64,000 nt of DNA from an uncultured Bacteroidales bacterium (GCA_902799685.1 CADCBO010000005.1:62001-126000); one strand, 5' to 3'; shown: positions 1-8,776, counted from the stretch's first letter. Program-made: numbers and translations. The notes: a model not told the origin generated them from the sequence alone.

Positions 1-98
1 AAACTTTCGGCCTCTCAATCTGAAAAAAACATTAACAAAAACGGGAGAGTTTCGTCTTTATGGTGTATTGCTTGAAACGAAACTAAAACACTATAAAA

Positions 99-902
99 AT
101 GAAAACAAGATCCTACTTTGTTTACGCCTTGTGCGCACTCCTGCAGTCTTGCAATTTTGCCAATGCCCAGATTGTATGGCTTTCTACCAAGAATATGGAC
201 TTTACCGACTGTGACCGCCAGGAACGCCAGGTCAAACCGTTTGACGCCGTTTCAAACTCCTGCCCGTTTGATGTCTATTATGAGCAGTCCGATGAACAGT
301 ATGTTATTGTTGAGGGTGATAAGGAATACTTTGGACGTCTTCACACTGATGTCAGACGCGGAGTGCTGGAGATAACCATAGACCCGGCCAGATACCGTAA
401 CGTGCGTTTGAGAGTCAAGGTAGGCTCACCTGAGATCAATCAGATTTCCATGGCCGGAAGCGGCAGCATCCACTGCACATCCGATATTGTTGCAGACTCT
501 GAGTTAAACGTGCGTTTGGCCGGAAGCGGTGACATAGTTGCACAAAAGATCAAGTGCACCACCCTGCAGAGTACCGTATCCGGATCGGGTGACCTTAAGA
601 TAGCCGATATTGATGCCGGTGATGCCAGCATCAGCATTGCAGGCAGCGGCGACTGGAGTGCGGCACGCATCAAGACAGGTAACCTTACACTGTCAATAGC
701 CGGATCGGGCGATATTGAGATTGTCCATGCCGAGGTTGAGAATACCCTTACAGCAAACGTGGCAGGCAGCGGCGACATCGATGTCAACGGCCGTGCCCGC
801 AACGTTAACGCCAAGGTGGTGGGTTCAGGCGATATTTCCGGCAGACTCTCTTACGACAACATCAGCAAGAGCAGATCCGGCAGCGGCGATATTGATTGGT
901 AA
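99..902 (+). CDS. Secreted DUF2807 (head GIN domain) beta-helix protein
   Basis: 267 aa. Residues 1-23 form a signal peptide ending ANA before a Gln, so the protein should be exported to the periplasm or cell surface. From about residue 125 to the end the chain repeats a G-S-G-[DS]-[ILW] motif at least eight times, spaced about 17-22 residues apart. That is the hallmark of DUF2807 (putative auto-transporter adhesin, head GIN domain), whose members fold as right-handed parallel beta-helices. The family has no established biochemical role, and adhesion is only suggested by its name. The gene converges on pepD with 10 bp between the stops and no clear terminator. The 98 bp upstream to the window edge hold no gene I can support. 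Confidence 0.85.
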   Translation: MKTRSYFVYALCALLQSCNFANAQIVWLSTKNMDFTDCDRQERQVKPFDAVSNSCPFDVYYEQSDEQYVIVEGDKEYFGRLHTDVRRGVLEITIDPARYRNVRLRVKVGSPEINQISMAGSGSIHCTSDIVADSELNVRLAGSGDIVAQKIKCTTLQSTVSGSGDLKIADIDAGDASISIAGSGDWSAARIKTGNLTLSIAGSGDIEIVHAEVENTLTANVAGSGDIDVNGRARNVNAKVVGSGDISGRLSYDNISKSRSGSGDIDW

Positions 903-912
903 CCGGCCTTTA

Positions 913-2358
913 TCAGGGGATATTGCGCAGGATAGCCAGCAGGTGGTCAAACACCATGGGCACCGTGGCCAGCTCCAGACGCTCTGACGGAGAGTGTACG
1001 CCGCGCAGCGTAGGTCCTACCGATATCATGTCCAGGTCCGGGTATGAGGTCAGGAACAGTCCGCACTCCAGACCGGCATGGATAGCCTTGACCTTGGGGT
1101 CACGACCAAACAGCTCCTTGTACGTGCGCACAGAGATATCCAGTAATTCAGACTTGGGATTAGGTGCCCAACCAGGATAGCCGTCATTACGCTCCACCTT
1201 GGCTCCAGCCAGACGGAAACAGGCTGCAAGAGTCTCCTGAACAGCATATTTGGCAGATTCCACGCTGCTTCGCTGGCTGGCCAGCATGGTAACCTTACCA
1301 TTCTCCGTGCGTATGCGCGCCAGATTTGAACTCGTCTCTACCAGTCCCGGTACATCCATGCTCATGGCATACACTCCATTGAACACGGCATATATGGAAC
1401 GTATTATGTTACGTGCCACAGCAGGTTCAATGCATTCTGCCACAGCATCGGTACTCTCCATAAAGAACTTGGCCTCACGCTCAGTCACGTGATACTCATC
1501 CTGTATCTCCGATGCAAACACGTTGAAATCAACCCGTATCTTCTCTCGGTCAGCATAAGGAACGGCTATGACGGCCTGTGCATCACGCGGAATGGCATTG
1601 TGCAGGTTACCGCCGCTTATTGAGCAGAGCCTCAGGTCATACTTGTCAATAGCACCGTTAAGGAAACGTGCCAGAATCTTGTTGGCATTGGCATAACCTT
1701 TGTCTATATCATCGCCCGAATGCCCGCCGTGAAGTTTATCTACACCCACGCGCAGGAAGAAATACCCATCGGGCACTGAAGCAGGCCTGTAATCGAACTC
1801 TACCGAAGTGTTTATGCCCCCTGCGCAGCCTATGAATATCTCACCTTCATCCTCCGAATCCAGGTTAACAAGCATCTTGCCGTTCATCATGCCGGGCTTG
1901 AGGTGAGTGGCGCCCGTAAGACCGGTCTCCTCGGATACAGTGAACAGACACTCCACGGGACCATGCTCTATCTCCTTGCTGTCCAGCACAGCCAGAGCCA
2001 TAGCTATGCCCATGCCGTCATCGGCTCCAAGAGTGGTACCACGGGCCTTGAGCCAGCCGTCCTCAACGTATGTCTCAATGGGCTGCGTCATGAAATCGTG
2101 GTCCAGAGTGGCATCCTTTTCACACACCATATCCTGATGAGCCTGCAGTATTACCGTCTGACGGCCCTCATAGCCCGGAGTTGCCGGCTTGCTTATGAGC
2201 ACGTTGCCCACATCATCCTTGCGGGCAGCCAGTCCGCGGGCAGCGGCAAAACCCATCAGGTACTCTCCCATTTTCTCCTCACGACCCGACGGACGCGGTA
2301 TCTTGCATATCTCCAGGAATATGTCCATCACTCTCTTTGACCAGTCAATCTTTTCCAT
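913..2358 (-). CDS. pepD: Aminoacyl-histidine dipeptidase (peptidase M20C)
   Basis: 481 aa, the usual length of PepD (E. coli about 485). The enzyme is a cytosolic di-zinc peptidase that cleaves Xaa-His and other dipeptides. Visible motifs: LQAHQDMV with metal ligand His74 and Asp76, GADDG with bridging Asp113, SEETG with catalytic Glu143-Glu144, then a D-S-E-D segment, GGHSGDDID in the lid domain, and HAGLECG near the C-terminus for the last metal His. There is no signal peptide. The start is the ATG at 2358. It is divergent from the small gene at 2464. Assignment is confident at family level; exact dipeptide preference is not readable. Confidence 0.95.
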   Translation of the reverse strand: MEKIDWSKRVMDIFLEICKIPRPSGREEKMGEYLMGFAAARGLAARKDDVGNVLISKPATPGYEGRQTVILQAHQDMVCEKDATLDHDFMTQPIETYVEDGWLKARGTTLGADDGMGIAMALAVLDSKEIEHGPVECLFTVSEETGLTGATHLKPGMMNGKMLVNLDSEDEGEIFIGCAGGINTSVEFDYRPASVPDGYFFLRVGVDKLHGGHSGDDIDKGYANANKILARFLNGAIDKYDLRLCSISGGNLHNAIPRDAQAVIAVPYADREKIRVDFNVFASEIQDEYHVTEREAKFFMESTDAVAECIEPAVARNIIRSIYAVFNGVYAMSMDVPGLVETSSNLARIRTENGKVTMLASQRSSVESAKYAVQETLAACFRLAGAKVERNDGYPGWAPNPKSELLDISVRTYKELFGRDPKVKAIHAGLECGLFLTSYPDLDMISVGPTLRGVHSPSERLELATVPMVFDHLLAILRNIP

Positions 2359-2447
2359 ATCTCAAATCTTAAATTCTAACAAAATATAATGAATTCTTAA
2401 CAACTCCAAAAATACATTATTATTGGCATTTTATCAACTAAAATCAA

Positions 2448-2455
2448 TATCTTCG
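2448..2455 (+). promoter_or_regulatory. Predicted -7 element (TATCTTCG)
   Basis: TATCTTCG is one base off the Bacteroidota -7 consensus TAnnTTTG, with an ATTG about 22 bp upstream as a poor -33 match. It ends 8 bp before the ATG at 2464, so the transcript would start at or within a few bases of the start codon. Confidence 0.4.
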
Positions 2456-2463
2456 CGCCGCGT

Positions 2464-2673
2464 ATGTGGAAAACGTTTCTGACAGTTGCACTTTTACTTC
2501 TTGCTGCGGTTGCCCTGCTATCGGTAAGCATCCTGATCAAGAAGAACGGCCGGTTCCCCAACATACATGTAGGCAGGAATCCCGCCATGCGCAAGCGCGG
2601 CATAGGATGCGTAGAGTCACAGGACGCACAGGCACAGAAGAGCAATCCTCTGGCCGTGAATGAAAGGAGTTAA
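2464..2673 (+). CDS. Small conserved membrane protein
   Basis: 69 aa. Residues about 4-25 form one hydrophobic helix, followed by a basic stretch (IKKNGRF) and a polar tail carrying G-R-N-P-A-M-R-K-R-G-I-G-C-V-x-S-Q-D. This resembles small one-helix proteins I recall in Bacteroidales genomes with a G-N-x-A-[ML]-R-x-x-G-I-x-C-[AV]-x-[ST] tail; their function is unknown. The basic flank suggests N-out/C-in topology, which would put the conserved Cys in the cytoplasm. It lies 17 bp upstream of the ompH-like gene and may share its transcript. An overlapping frame (2466-2663) lacks these features and was rejected. Confidence 0.65.
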   Translation: MWKTFLTVALLLLAAVALLSVSILIKKNGRFPNIHVGRNPAMRKRGIGCVESQDAQAQKSNPLAVNERS

Positions 2674-2690
2674 TAATTAACAAGAACAAT

Positions 2691-3278
2691 ATGAAATTTC
2701 AATCCGTTTCTTCAATTGTCATTTCGGCAATCGCCATTATGGGTTTCAGCCAGTGCAAACAGCAGCCTGCAGCAGTCAGTTATCCCGAGCAGCCTGCCAC
2801 AATTGCCGTATCAGGAATCAAGATTGCCTTTGTAAACGTTGATTCCCTGCTGGCCAACTACGCACTCTATCAGGACCTTGCCGAAGAGATTACCCGTAAG
2901 GAAGAAAACTATCGTCTCCTTTTATCCGAAGAGGGCAAGAAACTTCAGAAAGAGATTGATGACTTCCAGAAAAAGCTGGAGAACGGTGTCTATTCATCCA
3001 GAGAACGTGCCGAGTCTGAGCAGAACCGTCTGGCCAAGAAGCAGCAGGCACTTCAGGAAAAGACTGTAAAATACAGCCAGGAACTGGATAATGAAAGTGC
3101 AGCCAACTCACAGAAGATCAGTGAGACAATTGATACTTTCATAAAGGAATACAACAAGACTCACGGCTATGACCTTATTATAAGCAAAGGAAGCCTGCTG
3201 TTTGCCCAGGAGACAATGAACATCACGGCAGATATTCTTAAAGGTCTCAATGCCGAATACATTTCACCTGAAAAATAA
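2691..3278 (+). CDS. OmpH/Skp-family periplasmic chaperone
   Basis: 195 aa. A hydrophobic N-terminus (residues 1-22) ends in FSQC, possibly a weak lipobox. After a Pro-rich linker comes the KIAFVNVDSLLANY segment typical of the first strand and helix of OmpH/Skp, then a long charged helical region (residues about 65-160, rich in E, K and Q) that should form the coiled-coil tentacle, and a C-terminal YDLIISKGSLLFA strand. Skp-like proteins hold unfolded outer-membrane proteins in the periplasm. A terminator-like hairpin follows the gene. Other paralogues usually sit next to bamA; this copy is not in that context, so its client range is unknown. Confidence 0.85.
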   Translation: MKFQSVSSIVISAIAIMGFSQCKQQPAAVSYPEQPATIAVSGIKIAFVNVDSLLANYALYQDLAEEITRKEENYRLLLSEEGKKLQKEIDDFQKKLENGVYSSRERAESEQNRLAKKQQALQEKTVKYSQELDNESAANSQKISETIDTFIKEYNKTHGYDLIISKGSLLFAQETMNITADILKGLNAEYISPEK

Positions 3279-3299
3279 AGCTGTTTAAGGACATATATC

Positions 3300-3337
3300 A
3301 AGGGAGGGTTAAGAATCTTAGCCTTCCCTTTTGTTTT
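3300..3337 (+). terminator. Rho-independent terminator after the ompH-like gene
   Basis: A roughly 15-bp stem with wobble positions (AAGGGAGGGTTAAGA against TCTTAGCCTTCCCTT) is followed by a T-rich tract. It lies just past the stop at 3278. Confidence 0.7.
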
Positions 3338-3386
3338 TGTCTATTTTTTCATCATCTTTGTCCTAACAGAAAAAACTCAACAAGAA

Positions 3387-4745
3387 ATGAAAAAGACCAT
3401 TCTTTTAGCTGCAGCAATTATTGCCTGCATCCCATTGACGGTAAACGCACAGTTCATGTTTGGCGGCGGTGGCAACCGTGCCGCACAGGACAGCCTGCGC
3501 AAGATTGCAGCTGCCGATTACGCCGACATGCTAAGCAAGCTCAATATCCAGCCGCCCCGTGAGGGACGTCAGCCCAACAGCCAGGACGAGAGCAAGCACC
3601 CCAACTATGACGAGCTTATAGCTAACCCCTACCCCTTCTACCCCGATCCGCTCATTACAGAGAGCGGCAAGAAGGTCAAGAACGCCAAGATGTGGAACAA
3701 GGTTCGCCGTCCTGAGATTGTAAGGCTCTTTGAGGACAATGTCTATGGACGCATTCCTGACAACGTACCGGGCGTGAAATGGGAAGTTACCAATGAGGAG
3801 AAGAAAGACTTTGCCGGAACACCGGTAGTGGTCCGTTATTTAAAAGGTGTGGTAGATAACTCCAGCTATCCCGCCATCACGGTAGAGATACAGGCCAATG
3901 TGGTATATCCCGAAGGAAAGCAGAACATGCCCGTAATCATAGAGTTCGGATTCGGTGCCGGTGACCCCACCCGTGTCCGTGCAGGCTCCACATCATGGCA
4001 GCAGATGGTCATAGAGCGCGGTTGGGCAGCAGCCACCATCAACCCCTCATCAATCCAGGCCGATGCAGGTTCAGGTCTTACTAACGGCATCATAGGTCTG
4101 TGCAACAAGGGAGAGTTCCGCCAGCCTACAGACTGGGGCTCACTCCGCGCATGGGGCTGGGGCGTATCCCGCCTGCTTGACTACTTTGAGACCGACAAGA
4201 CATTCGATGCCACCAAGTGTGCCATAGAGGGCGTGTCCCGCTACGGCAAGGCTTCACTGGTGGCAATGGCATTCGAGGAGCGCATAGCAGCCGGATTCAT
4301 AGCCTCATCGGGCAAGGCCGGTGCTGCAGGCTGGCGTCGTGACTGCGGCGAGAGCATAGGCAATATAGTGTCAAACGAGGAGTACCACTGGGTATGCGGT
4401 AACCTTATAAAATACGGTGCCGACCCGCTTACCGAGAATGACCTGCCCGTTGACCAGCATGAGCTGATAGCCCTGTGTGCCCCGCGTGCCTGCTTCATCT
4501 CCACAGGAAGCTGGAGCGGCGATAAGTGGCAGGATGTGGTTGGATCGTTCATATCGGCCTCAAAGGCATCGCCAGTATATGAACTGTTTGGCTACAAGGG
4601 CGTAGGAACAGACCTGTTCCCGGGCATGGACAACGGCCTGATGGACGGCCGTCTGACCTACCGCCAGCATCACGGCGGGCATGAGGCCGGGCCAAACTGG
4701 CCATTCTTCCTGGACTTCTTTGAACGCGAAGTCGTTAAAAAATAA
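3387..4745 (+). CDS. CE15-like (glucuronoyl) esterase, secreted
   Basis: 452 aa with a signal peptide ending at residue about 22 (VNAQ). The alpha/beta-hydrolase core has the CE15 nucleophile elbow G-V-S-R-Y-G-K-A with Ser284, and a C-terminal HHGGHEAGPNW segment with catalytic His432. Both motifs are characteristic of glucuronoyl methylesterases, which cleave ester links between 4-O-methyl-glucuronic acid of xylan and lignin alcohols. In the characterised family Cys often precedes the Ser; here it is Val. Bacterial CE15-like proteins include esterases of other or unknown specificity, so the substrate is not settled. The gene stands alone between two terminators, about 13 kb from the PUL. Confidence 0.8.
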   Translation: MKKTILLAAAIIACIPLTVNAQFMFGGGGNRAAQDSLRKIAAADYADMLSKLNIQPPREGRQPNSQDESKHPNYDELIANPYPFYPDPLITESGKKVKNAKMWNKVRRPEIVRLFEDNVYGRIPDNVPGVKWEVTNEEKKDFAGTPVVVRYLKGVVDNSSYPAITVEIQANVVYPEGKQNMPVIIEFGFGAGDPTRVRAGSTSWQQMVIERGWAAATINPSSIQADAGSGLTNGIIGLCNKGEFRQPTDWGSLRAWGWGVSRLLDYFETDKTFDATKCAIEGVSRYGKASLVAMAFEERIAAGFIASSGKAGAAGWRRDCGESIGNIVSNEEYHWVCGNLIKYGADPLTENDLPVDQHELIALCAPRACFISTGSWSGDKWQDVVGSFISASKASPVYELFGYKGVGTDLFPGMDNGLMDGRLTYRQHHGGHEAGPNWPFFLDFFEREVVKK

Positions 4746-4754
4746 GTTAAAAAG

Positions 4755-4784
4755 AAACGTGGATTTAACAATCCGCGTTTTTTT
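4755..4784 (+). terminator. Rho-independent terminator after the CE15-like gene
   Basis: An 11-bp stem (AAACGTGGATT / AATCCGCGTTT, one wobble pair) with a short loop is followed by a run of T. Confidence 0.75.
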
Positions 4785-4822
4785 GCGTCTTTAAGATAGA
4801 GAACCACTTAAAGACTACAGCT

Positions 4823-5611
4823 ATGAAAAAGAATTTGATGATGATTGGCATAGCAGTTGCAGCGCTTCTGCTGGCTACAGAGAATGTTCAGGCACAGTCC
4901 AGGGAAACAAGAGGAACACGCACAGAGCGCAGGAATGAACGTATCATCCGTCAGGAAGACCCACGTCGCTCTGAAAGAGGCAGGGTAATCATACAGGAGC
5001 CGGCGCGTCGCGTCAAAGTGGTTGACCATGAAGTTATCCGCGCATTTGACCGCGAGTCATTTGACTCCAACCGTCTCAAGATGGCCGATATGGTGTTCAG
5101 CACCGGCGGTTTCATGACGGCGGCACAGATAAGGGACGTATCGGCAATGTTCGATTTTGACAGCAACCGCATCAAGTTCCTTAAGAAAGCATGGCTCAAC
5201 TGCGTGGACCGTTACAACTTCTACCGTGTACTTGAAACGCTTGAGTTCAGCTCCAGCCGTGACAAGATGATAAAGTTCGTAATGGATACCCCAATAGATG
5301 ATCCGCATGACATGGAAATTGCTCACAAAGTTAACAATGCCGAAATGAACGCCATCATAAAGATGCTCAAGAAAGAGGACTTTGATTCCACCCGCGAGAA
5401 ACTGGCAAAGATGATTGTAAGCGGAAGCATGCTCACATCACGTCAGATTGCCGACATGGCCAAGACTTTCACCTTTGACAGCAACCGCTATGAATTCCTG
5501 CTCTACGCATATCGCAGCAGCGTTGACCCGCAGAACTACGTGATTGCAGCCAATACACTTGAGTTCAGCACCAACCGCAACGACCTTATGCGCAAGATTA
5601 CACGCAGATAG
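4823..5611 (+). CDS. Exported DUF4476 protein with two tandem units
   Basis: 262 aa. A signal peptide (about residues 1-25, VQAQ) is followed by a strongly Arg/Glu-rich linker (residues 26-75) and two homologous units of about 90 residues. Each unit alternates F-D-S-[NT]-R, T-[AS]-x-Q-I-x-D-[VM], F-x-F-D-S-N-R and L-E-F-S-[ST]-[SN]-R motifs, which fits DUF4476, a helical family of unknown function common in Bacteroidota. The stop codon TAG lies inside the arm of repeat A1. The very basic linker could bind anionic polymers, but that is inference. Exact function is unknown. Confidence 0.75.
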   Translation: MKKNLMMIGIAVAALLLATENVQAQSRETRGTRTERRNERIIRQEDPRRSERGRVIIQEPARRVKVVDHEVIRAFDRESFDSNRLKMADMVFSTGGFMTAAQIRDVSAMFDFDSNRIKFLKKAWLNCVDRYNFYRVLETLEFSSSRDKMIKFVMDTPIDDPHDMEIAHKVNNAEMNAIIKMLKKEDFDSTREKLAKMIVSGSMLTSRQIADMAKTFTFDSNRYEFLLYAYRSSVDPQNYVIAANTLEFSTNRNDLMRKITRR

Positions 5612-5740
5612 TACCATTGGGGACGGTTCCGTTTGGCACCGTTTTAAATATATTAAAAAAGTGAACAGCAGCCTACAATAGTGCTGCTGTTCATTATTTG
5701 GCAAAACGGTGCCAAACGGAACCGTCCCCAATGGTACTAT
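5608..5740. repeat. Family A palindrome A1 (GGGGACGG type), 38-bp arms
   Basis: Arms 5608-5645 and 5703-5740 are perfect inverted copies containing ATTGGGGACGGTTCCG. A smaller inner hairpin (GAACAGCAG / CTGCTGTTC) lies in the spacer. Each outer end begins ATAG, and that TAG is the stop codon of the convergent gene on either side (5609-5611 for the DUF4476 gene, 5737-5739 for the thioredoxin-like gene). The structure resembles REP/REPIN-type palindromes moved in trans. Confidence 0.9.
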
Positions 5741-6852
5741 TTGAAGTAGTCTTCAAGAGCATCCTCCAGCTCATGGTCGCGGAGGTTACGCCCGATGATG
5801 GTGCCCTCAGAGTCAATCAGGAATGTGGCGGGAATTGCGCTGATGGAGTATTTTACGGCAGCAGAGTTCTCAATGTCATCTTCACCGTTCCAAAGCTGCA
5901 CCCAATCCATGCCGTTGTCCTTGACAGCCTTAATCCAGTCCTCGCTCTCCTCATCAACCGATACGCTCACAATCTCAAAGCCTTTTGACTTGTACTTCTT
6001 ATAAGCCGACTTGAGATTAGGAATCTCGTTCATGCAGGGAGTACACCAGCTTGCCCAGAAATCCAGGAACACCACCTTGTTTTTCTGTACAAACTGTGAA
6101 AGCGACGCTTTTGTGGAGAAACCATATTTCTTGTCCAGCAGCGGTGCCTCAAACTCAATATAAGGATGTCCCAGACTGGTGCTTAACTGAGCATCTATCA
6201 TAGCCTTAAGCTGAACAAACACCACATCATCGCCAAACGCAGGCTCCATCTTCTCTATCATTTCCTTGGTCTCATCGGGCTCAAACAGGCTGTAATTGTC
6301 TATCAGCTGCCTGTAGGCATAGAGCTTGTCGGCATTGTCAGTGATGCTTTTGGCAAGCAGAGCCTTGAAACGGTCCTGCAAATCACCCATCTGGCGGTAA
6401 AGGTCTGTGCAATCACCCTGAGTAGCCATTGTGGCCTTTATCTTATCCTCCAGTTCATCGGCCTCATCGTTAAGCACCTGTGTATCATCGTAGAATCTCT
6501 GGAAAGCGTCGTTGTTAGGCGTGCCGGAAACATGCTGTTCGCCCGATATGGCACTCACGCTCACTTCAATGTTGCCGCTCTCCACAAACAGTTCGCAGCC
6601 GCTTATGTTATCTTCAACCTCAAAGGTAATGACAGCAATGCTGGGAGACTCTATCTCACCCTTAAATGTAAACTTGCCGTTCTTGAGCGCAACGGAATCC
6701 AACGTATTCAGCCCTTCAAGGTCCAAAGTGCTGAGAGTCATTATAGTACCGTCTTCAAGACCCTCGGTGGTACCCTTTATCCTGAATGAGTCCTTACTGC
6801 CGCAAGATAAAAGCAATAATGATGCAATAAAGGCAATTAAAAGTTTCTTCAT
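5737..6852 (-). CDS. TlpA/ResA-like thiol-disulfide lipoprotein with DUF4369 domain
   Basis: 371 aa. A lipoprotein signal peptide ends LLLSC (Cys17). Residues about 22-120 look like DUF4369 (FRIKGTTEGLEDGT, ALKNGKFTFKG), then a helical spacer, then a thioredoxin-like AhpC/TSA-Redoxin domain with the active site W-A-S-W-C-T-P-C (Cys270, Cys273) and the cis-Pro segment AIPATFL. Such proteins reduce or isomerise disulfides in the periplasm from a membrane anchor. It begins 3 bp after the prs stop, so the two are almost certainly co-transcribed, although no functional link is evident. Its stop codon is contributed by repeat A1. Confidence 0.88.
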   Translation of the reverse strand: MKKLLIAFIASLLLLSCGSKDSFRIKGTTEGLEDGTIMTLSTLDLEGLNTLDSVALKNGKFTFKGEIESPSIAVITFEVEDNISGCELFVESGNIEVSVSAISGEQHVSGTPNNDAFQRFYDDTQVLNDEADELEDKIKATMATQGDCTDLYRQMGDLQDRFKALLAKSITDNADKLYAYRQLIDNYSLFEPDETKEMIEKMEPAFGDDVVFVQLKAMIDAQLSTSLGHPYIEFEAPLLDKKYGFSTKASLSQFVQKNKVVFLDFWASWCTPCMNEIPNLKSAYKKYKSKGFEIVSVSVDEESEDWIKAVKDNGMDWVQLWNGEDDIENSAAVKYSISAIPATFLIDSEGTIIGRNLRDHELEDALEDYFK

Positions 6853-6855
6853 AAA

Positions 6856-7803
6856 TTATTTGATTAGATATTGTGAGCTGATAGATTCGTTAGAAATCAC
6901 CCTGCGGATAGTCTCAGCAAACATCTGTGCAATAGAAATCTGCTTGAGTTTCTTGCATGGAACGGGATTGCGGTAAGGTATGCTGTTGGTGAATACAATC
7001 TCCTCCAGTTGTGAGTTATCCACGCGCACGGGAGCGTCACCAGACATCACGCAATGCGATGCAAGCGCACGCACAGACTTGGCGCCGGCCTCCATCATCA
7101 CGTCACCGGCCTTGCAGATGGTACCGGCAGTATCAACAATGTCATCAACTATCACCACGTTCTTGTCCTGCACGTCACCGATTATACGGATGTCATCCAC
7201 CACATTGGCACGGGTGCGGGTCTTCTGGCACAACACCAGAGGCACATCCAGGAACTTGGCGTATGCGCTGGCACGCTTACTGCCGCCTACATCGGGAGCG
7301 GCCATTACCAGTTCATCCAACTTAAGGCTCTGGATATAAGGCAGGAACACCATCGATGCATACAGGTGGTCCACCGGCACGTCAAAGAATCCCTGAATCT
7401 GGTCGGCATGAAGGTCCATGGTAATGAGGCGGTCAATACCGGCGGTACTCAGCATATCGGCCACAAGCTTGGCGCCTATGGATACACGCGGCTTGTCCTT
7501 ACGGTCCTGACGGGCCCATCCGAAATAAGGAACCACGGCGTTCACGGACTTGGCCGATGCACGCTTGGCTGCATCAATCATGAGCAGAAGCTCCATCAGA
7601 TTGTCCGATGACGGGAATGTGGACTGCACCAGGAACACATCGGCTCCACGCACGGATTCCTCGTAAGAAACCGCAAACTCGCCGTCAGCAAAGTGAGACA
7701 CATTCATGTTGCCCAGGGGGCAGTTAAGGTAATCGCATATCTCTTTGGCCAGGTACATGGTGTTGGTACCGCAAAAGACCAGGAAAGGATTGCTAGGGTC
7801 CAT
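6856..7803 (-). CDS. prs: Ribose-phosphate pyrophosphokinase
   Basis: 315 aa, normal length. The enzyme makes PRPP from ribose 5-phosphate and ATP in the cytosol, feeding nucleotide, His and Trp synthesis. Motifs: the N-terminal FADGE loop, PYFGWARQDRK at the ATP site, the TMDLHADQIQGFF Mg/ATP segment, the PDVGGSKRA flexible loop and the PRPP loop VVIVDDIVDTAGT. The start at 7803 gives an N-terminus MDPSNPFLVFCGT that aligns with the family. A TAACTTTG promoter element lies 35 bp upstream. It heads a two-gene operon with the thioredoxin-like lipoprotein. Confidence 0.97.
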   Translation of the reverse strand: MDPSNPFLVFCGTNTMYLAKEICDYLNCPLGNMNVSHFADGEFAVSYEESVRGADVFLVQSTFPSSDNLMELLLMIDAAKRASAKSVNAVVPYFGWARQDRKDKPRVSIGAKLVADMLSTAGIDRLITMDLHADQIQGFFDVPVDHLYASMVFLPYIQSLKLDELVMAAPDVGGSKRASAYAKFLDVPLVLCQKTRTRANVVDDIRIIGDVQDKNVVIVDDIVDTAGTICKAGDVMMEAGAKSVRALASHCVMSGDAPVRVDNSQLEEIVFTNSIPYRNPVPCKKLKQISIAQMFAETIRRVISNESISSQYLIK

Positions 7804-7837
7804 TAGGATGACTGTTGTTTAGTTTGGTTTTACGATG

Positions 7838-7845
7838 CAAAGTTA
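7838..7845 (-). promoter_or_regulatory. Predicted -7 element for prs (TAACTTTG)
   Basis: An exact TAnnTTTG match on the minus strand, about 35 bp before the prs start. No good -33 TTTG is visible. Confidence 0.5.
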
Positions 7846-7907
7846 CAAATAATCAGCATGCACGCTCCACCCGTTTTGTCCTATTTTAAGAAACTTTTCA
7901 ACAGATT

Positions 7908-8504
7908 CTATTCCTGGTCAGGTGCTGTTTTGCGCTTGGATACCTTTGATGGGTTGCTGTTTATGAACTCCTTCCAGCTCTTGGGGCCTTTCTTGCCGGT
8001 GTCGGGAAGTCCCATCTGCAGGTAATGGCAGTAGGCGGCGGCCAGCGCATCGGTGGCATCCAGGAACTTAGGCATATCGGCAGGGTCCAAATGAAGCATA
8101 CGCTGCAGCATTCCGGCCACCTGCTCCTTACTGGCGTTACCATTGCCTGTTATGGCCATCTTTATCTTCATGGGCGCGTACTCAGTGATTGGCACGCTGT
8201 GGTTTATGGCTGCGGCAATAGCCACACCCTGCGCCCTCCCCAGCTTGAGCATGGACTGAACGTTCTTACCGAAGAACGGGGCCTCGATGGCCATCTCATC
8301 GGGCAGGTATGAGTCTATAATACCGTTCACGCGCTGGAAAATGTGGCCCAGTTTAAGGTACATGTCACCCTCCTTGCGCATGTCTATCACGCCCATGGTC
8401 ACTATCTGCGCCTTGGTACCCTCTACCTTGATTACGCCGTAACCCATAACGTTCGTGCCAGGGTCTATACCCAGTATTATTTTCTCTACAACAGGCTTAA
8501 TCAT
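7908..8504 (-). CDS. ruvC: Crossover junction endodeoxyribonuclease RuvC
   Basis: 198 aa from the ATG at 8504. The open frame extends to 8558, but the upstream Met would add 18 residues not typical of the family. RuvC cuts Holliday junctions together with RuvAB. Catalytic acids are visible: Asp14 in LGIDPGTN, Glu74 in [10 protein letters not shown], and Asp149 and Asp152 in [14 protein letters not shown], matching E. coli Asp7, Glu66, Asp138 and Asp141. The N-terminus is about seven residues longer than in E. coli. The C-terminal 25 residues are basic and Ser/Lys-rich. It is divergent from the tRNA-Ala gene. Confidence 0.95.
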   Translation of the reverse strand: MIKPVVEKIILGIDPGTNVMGYGVIKVEGTKAQIVTMGVIDMRKEGDMYLKLGHIFQRVNGIIDSYLPDEMAIEAPFFGKNVQSMLKLGRAQGVAIAAAINHSVPITEYAPMKIKMAITGNGNASKEQVAGMLQRMLHLDPADMPKFLDATDALAAAYCHYLQMGLPDTGKKGPKSWKEFINSNPSKVSKRKTAPDQE

Positions 8505-8576
8505 TCGTGTCTGTAAGCAAATAATCCCGATGAAAAATTTCTTTCGCGAAGATAGCAATTATTCAATCCTATTAGT

Positions 8577-8584
8577 TACCTTTG
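8577..8584 (+). promoter_or_regulatory. Predicted -7 element for tRNA-Ala (TACCTTTG)
   Basis: An exact TAnnTTTG match ending 20 bp before the mature tRNA 5' end, which leaves a short 5' leader for RNase P. Confidence 0.6.
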
Positions 8585-8604
8585 CACCCGAAATCATCAA
8601 CAAC

Positions 8605-8678
8605 GGGGCATTAGCTCATCTGGCTAGAGCGTTTGACTGGCAGTCAAGAGGTGACGAGTTCGAGTCTCGTATGCTCCA
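8605..8678 (+). tRNA. tRNA-Ala (anticodon GGC)
   Basis: A full cloverleaf can be drawn. The acceptor GGGGCAT/ATGCTCC has the G3-U70 wobble that is the alanine identity signal, the D arm is GCTC/GAGC, the anticodon stem TTTGA/TCAAG carries loop CTGGCAG (anticodon GGC), and the T arm is ACGAG/CTCGT with loop TTCGAGT. The discriminator is A8678. CCA is not encoded, since CATG follows, so it must be added after transcription. It reads GCC and GCU codons. Confidence 0.95.
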
Positions 8679-8725
8679 CATGCAAAAAGAGGTCGCAATG
8701 CGGCCTCTTTTTGCATGTGGAGCAT
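8671..8725 (+). terminator. Long hairpin overlapping the tRNA-Ala 3' end
   Basis: A 26-bp stem with a 3-base loop (AAT at 8697-8699): 8671-8696 pairs with 8700-8725, with a single G-T wobble. Its inner part (AAAAAGAGG...CCTCTTTTT) is a standard terminator. Its outer part is the 3' acceptor strand of the tRNA plus CACATGC, mirrored downstream as GCATGTGGAGCAT. The full hairpin would compete with acceptor-stem folding. Confidence 0.75.
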
Positions 8726-8776
8726 GTGGGACCTCTTTTTAGTTTCCCTTCGGAAACGGGCGGCCCTCCGGGCCGG

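Noticed and set aside
5698-5988. A 96-aa plus-strand open frame starting in palindrome A1
   Set aside because: It reads the palindrome and the antisense of the thioredoxin-like gene; no independent support.
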